Positions 6,806-10,320 of a stretch of 10,320 bases of DNA are shown here, in pieces (positions within the stretch are counted from its first letter, which is position 1; each line of letters opens with the position of its first letter). The stretch comes from an uncultured Collinsella sp. (GTDB lineage Bacteria > Actinomycetota > Coriobacteriia > Coriobacteriales > Coriobacteriaceae). Location: the NCBI GenBank assembly GCA_900552995.1, contig USBX01000020.1:1-10320 (forward strand), given 5' to 3'. Position numbers and translations under genes: made by a program. The notes under the pieces were generated by a model that did not search any database, was not told the origin of the DNA, and saw nothing but the letters and a program-made list of their open reading frames with translations.

Positions 6806-7570
6806 CTAGCAGATGACCTGCGTGTGCTCCTCGATGGTGGCGCGGTCCTCGTCGGTAATACCCGGCTCGCACACCACGGCGTCCAAATTGTCCACACGGC
6901 AGAAGGTATAGAAGTCGCGCTTGCCGATTTTGCTGGAGTCGGCGATCAGATAACGCGAGTCTGCCTTGCTAAAAGCGAGCTGCTGGATACGGCCCTCATC
7001 CATGTTGGACGTAGACACGTCGCCATCCAGAATGCCGTTGGCGCCGATAAACGCCGCATCGATGCCCAGCGCACGCAGGGTATCCTCGGCCGTCGGCCCC
7101 ACAAAAGCGGCGGTGCGGCGGCGGTACATACCGCCCACGAGGCACAGGTCGCAGTCTTCGCGCGCCTCGAGCAGGTTAAACACCGAAAGCGAATTGGTCA
7201 CGATACGCAGGCGAAACGTCGGCAGCATCGAAGCCATCTGCTCAACCGTGGTGCCCGTACCCAAAAAGATGGTCGAGCCCTCCTCGATGAGCTCCACAGC
7301 ACGGCGCGCAATCTGCAGCTTTTCCTCGGCATGCTTAGTGCGCTTTTCGCTGTGCGAATACTCATGGCGCAACATAGCGTGCGGACGACCCTGCGCACTA
7401 CGGGCTCCGCCGTGCACGCGCTCGATCTCGCCCAGGCTTGCAAGCTCCTCAAGATCGCGGCGGATCGTCATATCCGAGACGCCCAGTGCATCCGAAATCT
7501 CCTTGACCGAGACCGTGCCCTGCTCTTCGAGCAGTTGCCGAACCTTATCCTGTCGTTCTGCCTTAATCAC
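6806..7570 (-). CDS. lacR: DeoR/GlpR-family repressor, LacR-like (lactose PTS repressor)
   Basis: A 254-aa regulator of the DeoR family. The winged helix-turn-helix spans about residues 5-55, with the recognition region SVKEISDALGVSDMTIRRDL and the family HGGAR box at 53-57. The rest is the DeoR sensor domain with IFLGTGTTVEQMA, IVTNSLSVFNLL, VGGMYRRRTAAFVG and the effector-site motif DSSKIGK at 211-217. Wording and length match LacR of Staphylococcus and Lactococcus, which represses lactose PTS and tagatose-pathway genes and responds to tagatose-6-phosphate; that this protein senses the same compound is inferred. The start is GTG at 7570, supported by GAGGA six bases upstream. It is divergent from galM across about 200 bp, so autoregulation and control of galM are plausible, and it may also act on the lactose modules. 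Another sugar-phosphate-sensing DeoR protein is the alternative. Confidence 0.9.
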   Translation of the reverse strand: MIKAERQDKVRQLLEEQGTVSVKEISDALGVSDMTIRRDLEELASLGEIERVHGGARSAQGRPHAMLRHEYSHSEKRTKHAEEKLQIARRAVELIEEGSTIFLGTGTTVEQMASMLPTFRLRIVTNSLSVFNLLEAREDCDLCLVGGMYRRRTAAFVGPTAEDTLRALGIDAAFIGANGILDGDVSTSNMDEGRIQQLAFSKADSRYLIADSSKIGKRDFYTFCRVDNLDAVVCEPGITDEDRATIEEHTQVIC

Positions 7571-7605
7571 GATGAATCCTCGCCGTTCTTTGCGCGCATA
7601 TCATT

Positions 7606-7647
7606 CAAACAGTAACGAACAAATTGTATCAGACTCGTGCGCGTCAA
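7606..7647 (-). promoter_or_regulatory. Candidate lacR promoter and DeoR-type operator in the lacR/galM intergenic region
   Basis: On the minus strand TACAAT (7623-7628) is a good -10 element; the nearest -35-like TTGACG (7642-7647) is only 13 bp away, so the promoter is uncertain. Immediately downstream, plus-strand 7606-7623 reads CAAACAGTAACGAACAAA, with two AACA-containing blocks, a pattern compatible with DeoR-family sites. The rest of the 206-bp gap (7571-7776) holds a T-rich stretch, a CCCC...GGGG hairpin near 7694-7712 and the galM ribosome-binding site TAGGAA (7767-7772). Confidence 0.35.
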
Positions 7648-7776
7648 AAATGAACGCCCGCACAGCTCCAATCATCACTTTTTTGAGAAAAATACCCCCT
7701 GCTTTAGTGGGGTGTAGTGATAATCTTGCCTGTTCGCGCTACAGTTTGTCCGGAATACCTCGATGTTAGGAACTAA

Positions 7777-8829
7777 ATGATCACTTCCGAGCTTTTCGGC
7801 ACCGCGCCGTGCGGTACCCCCGTTCATCGTTACACCCTCAACGGGCCCGAGATCTGCGTTCGCATTATGGACTATGGCGCCACCGTGCTGAGTATCGATG
7901 TACCCGACATTCCCGGCAACGTGCGCGATGTGGTGTTGGGCTTCGATAAGCTCGAGGATTACTTTGACAACCCCGCCTGCTTTGGCGCGACCATCGGCCC
8001 CGTGGCCAACCGCACTGCGGGTGCCACGATCACCATCGACGGCACGGACTGGCATATGCCCGCCAACGAGGGCGCCAACAACCTGCACAGCGATCTTGAG
8101 CACGGCCTGCATAAACGCGTGTGGGATGCTGAGCTCGACGAGGTCCACAACGCCGTGCGCATGACCACCTCGCTTGAGGATGGCGAGCTGGGTCTTCCCG
8201 GCAACCGCACCTTTACGGCCGTGTTTGCCGTTACACGCACCGGACGTTTCCGTATCGAGTATGGCTGCGAGAGCGACCGCGCCACCTACGTGTCCATGAC
8301 CAACCACACGTACTTTAACCTTGCCGGTCATAACGCCGGCATGGACTGTGAGCACTTCTTTGTTGCCAACGCCGCCCACTACCTGCCCATTGATGACCAG
8401 AACATTCCCACCGGCGAGATTGCTCCAGTCGAGGGAACACCGTTTGACTTTCGCGAGCTGCGTCCCGTCGCACCCGGCATGGAGGCCGACGACCCGCAGA
8501 TTAAGCAGGCACGCGGCTACGATCACTGCCTGTGTATCGATGGCTATCAGTACGGCCGCAACCTGCGCCGCGCCCTGCATGTTGAGGAGATGTGGACCGG
8601 CCGCGAGCTGGACTACTACACCACCGCCCCGGGCGTGCAGCTCTACACCGGCAACTGGCTGGGCGACGAGCATGCCAAGGACGACGCCAACTATGGCTGG
8701 GGCGCCGGCTTTGCCCTCGAGGCAGAGATGTACCCCGACACGCCGCACCAGCCGCTGTTCCCGCAGGGCATTGTGGGCCCAGGTCACCCCTACAGCAATG
8801 TGATCGAGTACCACTTTATGAGGCACTAA
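7777..8829 (+). CDS. galM: Aldose 1-epimerase (galactose mutarotase)
   Basis: A 350-aa cytoplasmic mutarotase that interconverts alpha and beta anomers of galactose and other aldoses. Family landmarks are in order: ATIGPVANRTAG with substrate-binding Asn78-Arg79, ANNLHSD with His104, catalytic acid His177 in NHTYFNLAG, Asp249 in GYDHCL, and catalytic base Glu315 in GFALEAEMYPD. The length is typical (about 340-350 aa) and the protein is complete to a normal C-terminus. The ATG is preceded by TAGGAA with a 4-base gap. It is single, divergent from the LacR-like gene, and followed by its own strong terminator. The phospho-galactosidase route yields galactose-6-phosphate, so this enzyme more likely serves free galactose or glucose, or residual lactose anomers, than the PTS route itself. 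The sugar preference cannot be read from sequence. Confidence 0.94.
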   Translation: MITSELFGTAPCGTPVHRYTLNGPEICVRIMDYGATVLSIDVPDIPGNVRDVVLGFDKLEDYFDNPACFGATIGPVANRTAGATITIDGTDWHMPANEGANNLHSDLEHGLHKRVWDAELDEVHNAVRMTTSLEDGELGLPGNRTFTAVFAVTRTGRFRIEYGCESDRATYVSMTNHTYFNLAGHNAGMDCEHFFVANAAHYLPIDDQNIPTGEIAPVEGTPFDFRELRPVAPGMEADDPQIKQARGYDHCLCIDGYQYGRNLRRALHVEEMWTGRELDYYTTAPGVQLYTGNWLGDEHAKDDANYGWGAGFALEAEMYPDTPHQPLFPQGIVGPGHPYSNVIEYHFMRH

Positions 8830-8856
8830 GCCCATAACGCGACATATCGCACAGCA

Positions 8857-8892
8857 GCGCCCGCCGGCACCACCGCCGGCGGGCGCTTTTCT
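8857..8892 (+). terminator. Rho-independent terminator after galM
   Basis: A perfect 12-bp GC stem pairs GCGCCCGCCGGC (8857-8868) with GCCGGCGGGCGC (8875-8886) across a 6-nt loop, followed by TTTTCT. It begins 27 bp after the galM stop. Confidence 0.92.
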
Positions 8893-8894
8893 AT

Positions 8895-8944
8895 CTAGTC
8901 ATTGGGGACGTTCTTGAATGACTAGTCGTTGGGGACACTCTTTG
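8895..8944 (+). repeat. REP-like palindromic element, cluster A (two head-to-tail units)
   Basis: Unit 1 (8895-8925) has perfect 9-bp arms CTAGTCATT and AATGACTAG around GGGGACGTTCTTG. Unit 2 begins at 8922 as CTAGTCGTTGGGGAC but is degenerate and lacks its closing arm. The GGGGACGTTCTT core resembles REP sequences associated with IS200-like (RAYT) transposases; that link is from memory. No transposase is in the window. Confidence 0.7.
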
Positions 8945-8959
8945 CCGAATGTGGCCGCA

Positions 8960-8975
8960 GCATCATCGATGATGC
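8960..8975. repeat. Perfect 16-bp palindrome
   Basis: GCATCATCGATGATGC is fully self-complementary with a CG centre. It could be an operator remnant, a small hairpin or chance; no partner gene is evident. The surrounding sequence up to about 9023 shows no convincing gene. Confidence 0.4.
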
Positions 8976-9023
8976 CGTGTCCTCGCGCGCAATGGTGGCG
9001 TCCGTCCCGCTTCGACCGTCGCG

Positions 9024-9200
9024 TTACGGCGCGAGAACATCCAGCGGAACAACTTGGACGCCACGCTCGGTAACATAGGCTTGCGAACCAAACCCGATGA
9101 TCACGACTTTCGAAACCGGCGGGTTGTTTCCAGCAGCGACCAAAATGACGCATTCATCACCATTGCTACCAGCACGTTTAACCAAATTTACAGTTTCTGT
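9024..9200 (-). pseudogene. 58-codon coding remnant without a start codon
   Basis: The minus strand is open from just after a TAA (9201-9203) to a TAA at 9024-9026. The translation looks protein-like, with an alternating hydrophobic pattern: CVILVAAG, VSKVVIIGFGSQAYVTERG, then VQVVPLDVLAP at the end. There is no ATG or GTG in frame and no ribosome-binding site, so it reads as the C-terminal end of a lost gene. The closing pattern (hydrophobic strand, then a GVxVVPL-type strand) recalls the C-terminus of AAA/DUF4143-type ATPases, but this is a weak guess. Its 5' side runs into the 23-bp repeat array. Confidence 0.4.
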
Positions 9201-9236
9201 TTAACCAAATTTCGATTATTTGATTAACCATATTTA
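9176..9236. repeat. Three 14-bp repeats at exact 23-bp period
   Basis: GTTTAACCAAATTT occurs at 9176-9189 and 9199-9212, and a variant GATTAACCATATTT at 9222-9235. Copies are spaced 23 bp apart, with 9-bp dissimilar spacers. The patch is AT-rich against a GC-rich background. A period of about two helical turns suggests an iterated protein-binding site. The third copy includes the stop codon (9224-9226) of the minus-strand EIIB frame. Confidence 0.75.
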
Positions 9237-9820
9237 CGCAATTGAATTATCGAAGCAGATTTAAGAGCCGTTATTGCGAACGACTCAGGCCGTGATGCAG
9301 TCATTGAACGTTCTTGAATGACTAGTCGCTTAAGAACGTCCCCGATGACTAGTTGGATGGGATCGGGGTCGGAGGTGGGGAGATAGCGGATTTCCAACTC
9401 TATGCCGAGCGCCTGGAGTTCTTTGAGGGCGGCGACGTCTGCATCGTCAATGGCAACCGCGGGCGTCACAAGACGCTTGCCCTCCCCTGCCTGCATATGG
9501 CCGATGCTGATCTTGGCTATTGGCACACCACCCTTAACCAGCGCGAGCGCGTCGGCAGGCGAGGCAACCATAATCAAGATCAATTGACGCGGCGTTGCAG
9601 TATAAATGATGTCGATAGTCCTTTGTACCGAGAAAAACCTTGTCCAGACGCCTTCTGGCGCCGCCACCCTCATTGGTGCCCATTGGCGCGAATCCGCCGC
9701 GATCTCATCGTTGACGATTAGGACAAGGTTGGAACCCACGGCTTCGTTCCACAGCTTAACGTCTTGACCGTAAATAAAACGATCATCGATACGCGTGAGA
9801 AGGATCTTGGGTTGAGCCAT
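9224..9820 (-). CDS. Orphan mannose/sorbose-family PTS EIIB-like protein, active-site His replaced by Tyr, altered C-terminus
   Basis: The first 153 or so residues are a clear EIIB domain of the mannose/sorbose PTS family: ILLTRIDDR, NLVLIVNDEIAADS, AAPEGVWTRFFSVQRTIDII, GGVPIAKISIGHM and LGIELEIRYLP. In active members the phospho-accepting histidine lies in the loop DDRLIHGQ. Here it reads DDRFIYGQ, with Tyr17 (codon 9770-9772) at the His position, so normal phosphotransfer should be lost. No EIIA, EIIC or EIID partner is nearby. After DPDPIQ the frame reads through REP cluster B (9301-9352) and then 25 unfamiliar residues, so the last about 43 residues are not EIIB. The ATG at 9820 is chosen because the domain starts at once; an ATG at 9847 would add nine residues. 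It may be a decaying remnant, or a non-catalytic EIIB kept for binding or regulation. Confidence 0.75.
   Translation of the reverse strand: MAQPKILLTRIDDRFIYGQDVKLWNEAVGSNLVLIVNDEIAADSRQWAPMRVAAPEGVWTRFFSVQRTIDIIYTATPRQLILIMVASPADALALVKGGVPIAKISIGHMQAGEGKRLVTPAVAIDDADVAALKELQALGIELEIRYLPTSDPDPIQLVIGDVLKRLVIQERSMTASRPESFAITALKSASIIQLRKYG
9301..9352. repeat. REP-like element, cluster B (head-to-head pair, BIME-like)
   Basis: Positions 9301-9328 repeat cluster A (8899-8928) in the same orientation, two bases shorter. Positions 9322-9352 hold another unit on the minus strand (CTAGTCATCGGGGACGTTCT...GACTAG). The pair therefore forms an inverted structure with a 10-bp stem, ACGTTCTTGA against TTAAGAACGT. 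It lies inside the 3' part of the EIIB-like frame and supplies residues LVIGDVLKRLVIQERSMT. Confidence 0.7.
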
Positions 9821-9871
9821 GGCTGCCCCATTCTGTTTGAGACCCATACGAGCGGGACGTCGGCCACCAAC

Positions 9872-9910
9872 TCAACAGCAGGTCAAGCGCCTAATGGACG
9901 CCGCAGACAT
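9872..9910 (-). CDS. 12-codon mini-ORF with strong Shine-Dalgarno (leader peptide or gene remnant)
   Basis: ATG at 9910 is preceded by GGAGG (9915-9919) four bases away, the best ribosome-binding site in this part of the window. It encodes MSAASIRRLTCC and stops at TGA (9872-9874), 51 bp before the EIIB-like start. There is no run of one amino acid to suggest classical attenuation. It could be the truncated 5' end of a lost upstream PTS gene, or a leader that couples translation to the EIIB-like gene, whose own ribosome-binding site is weak. Confidence 0.35.
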   Translation of the reverse strand: MSAASIRRLTCC

Positions 9911-9959
9911 CACGCCTCCAATATTAGTGCATTTAAAGTGAGAAAAGCCGTCAGAACAC

Positions 9960-9988
9960 TTGCGCGGATTTGCGATGTCCCGTATCAT
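9960..9988 (+). promoter_or_regulatory. Probable promoter of the tRNA-Thr gene
   Basis: TTGCGC (9960-9965) and TATCAT (9983-9988) are separated by exactly 17 bp. Expected transcription start is near 9995, about 33 bp before the mature tRNA. It agrees with a sigma-70-type promoter and there is no other reader downstream. Confidence 0.55.
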
Positions 9989-10027
9989 AGACAGCCGTTG
10001 ACGCCTCAGTTGCGCCATCACATGGCC

Positions 10028-10103
10028 GCCAGCGTAGCTCAGTTGGTAGAGCACCGCTCTCGTAAAGCGGGGGTCACCGGTTCGAGCCCGGTCGCTGGCT
10101 CCA
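10028..10103 (+). tRNA. tRNA-Thr (anticodon CGU)
   Basis: A full 76-nt cloverleaf with encoded CCA. Acceptor arms GCCAGCG and CGCTGGC pair perfectly, with discriminator T before CCA (10101-10103). The D arm is GCTCAGTTGGTAGAGC. The anticodon stem CCGCT/AGCGG encloses loop CTCGTAA, giving anticodon CGT, which reads ACG (Thr). The T arm is ACCGG TTCGAGC CCGGT. It has its own promoter and terminator, so it is a single-gene unit. Confidence 0.97.
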
Positions 10104-10114
10104 TTGCACAAGAT

Positions 10115-10137
10115 AGCCGCCTTCGGGCGGCTTTTTT
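10115..10137 (+). terminator. Rho-independent terminator after tRNA-Thr
   Basis: The AGCCGCC/GGCGGCT stem closes on a UUCG tetraloop and runs straight into six T residues (10132-10137). It starts 12 bp after the tRNA CCA end. Confidence 0.93.
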
Positions 10138-10234
10138 GTTGCCGATTTTGAGTGCGTGCGCGCCAATCCAAGCATCGCCACGTCAACAGCGGCCCACTCG
10201 CTGGACTTCGGGTTTAATGCTTAGGGGCGGGGAT

Positions 10235-10320
10235 TTACCAAAGTGAAATCTTAATGAAAAGAAACCCAGCTGCAACAATTGCCATGGTGAGGGCTCGAAT
10301 TGGCCATATAGATCTAAAAT
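10235..10320 (-). CDS. C-terminal end of a probable membrane protein (5' part outside window)
   Basis: On the minus strand the frame entering from the right edge reads FRSIWPIRALTMAIVAAG followed by FLFIKISLW and a TAA at 10235-10237. About 17 hydrophobic residues after a charged Arg, ending in a short polar/aromatic tail, look like the last transmembrane helix of an integral membrane protein. Only 27 codons are visible, so the family cannot be named and chance is possible. The stretch 10138-10234 between it and the tRNA terminator shows nothing else I can support. Confidence 0.35.
   Translation of the reverse strand, partial: FRSIWPIRALTMAIVAAGFLFIKISLW

Noticed and set aside
6824..7615. 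A 263-codon plus-strand frame opposite the LacR-like gene
   Set aside because: The minus strand has a complete DeoR-family protein with a good ribosome-binding site; the plus frame has no recognisable motifs.
8899..9153. An 84-codon minus-strand frame between galM and the EIIB-like gene
   Set aside because: It is Arg/Cys/Trp-rich with no family pattern, and another minus-strand frame (9024-9200) looks more protein-like over the same bases.
9176..9236. The 23-bp period array as a CRISPR
   Set aside because: Repeats are only 14 bp and spacers 9 bp, far shorter than any CRISPR, and there are no cas genes.
9872..10186. A 104-codon minus-strand frame crossing the tRNA gene
   Set aside because: It runs antisense through tRNA-Thr and its terminator. 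Only the last 12 codons, with their own strong ribosome-binding site, are worth keeping.
10028..10320. Integration of a mobile element at the tRNA-Thr 3' end
   Set aside because: I saw no repeat of the tRNA 3' end in the window and no integrase; the tRNA is followed directly by its own terminator.

Overview
The window looks like the chromosome of a high-GC, saccharolytic Gram-positive gut bacterium, most likely a Coriobacteriia member such as Collinsella. This is inferred from codon use, from the lactose-family PTS with fused EIIC-EIIB proteins, and from the LacR/LacG-like proteins; no rRNA or species marker is present.

Positions 1-6620 hold two tandem copies of the same module, a lactose-family PTS EIICB gene followed by a GH1 6-phospho-beta-galactosidase. 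Module 1 is cut by the window edge, so only the EIIB end is visible (1-345), followed by a glycosidase at 412-1851. Module 2 is complete (EIICB 3336-5114, glycosidase 5190-6611). In both, a stable hairpin lies between the two genes and a strong intrinsic terminator follows the glycosidase. A LacI-family repressor (2050-3051, minus) lies between the modules and is divergent from module 2. The shared upstream region carries two interlocked palindromes that look like LacI-type operators. Sugar would enter as a phosphorylated beta-galactoside and be cleaved in the cytoplasm. No EIIA gene is visible, so EIIA must be encoded elsewhere.

Positions 6806-8829 hold a DeoR-family LacR-like repressor (minus) divergent from an aldose 1-epimerase gene (galM, plus), which ends at a strong terminator. 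A 58-nt palindromic repeat occurs almost unchanged at both convergent junctions, between each glycosidase terminator and the next minus-strand regulator gene.

Positions 8890-9900 look like a decaying or accessory patch. It holds REP/BIME-like palindromic elements, three 14-bp repeats at exact 23-bp spacing, and a 58-codon coding remnant without a start. It also holds an orphan mannose-family PTS EIIB whose phospho-accepting histidine is replaced by tyrosine and whose C-terminus reads through a REP cluster. A 12-codon mini-ORF with a strong Shine-Dalgarno lies upstream of that gene.

The window ends with tRNA-Thr(CGU), its promoter and terminator, and the apparent last membrane helix of a minus-strand gene that runs off the edge.
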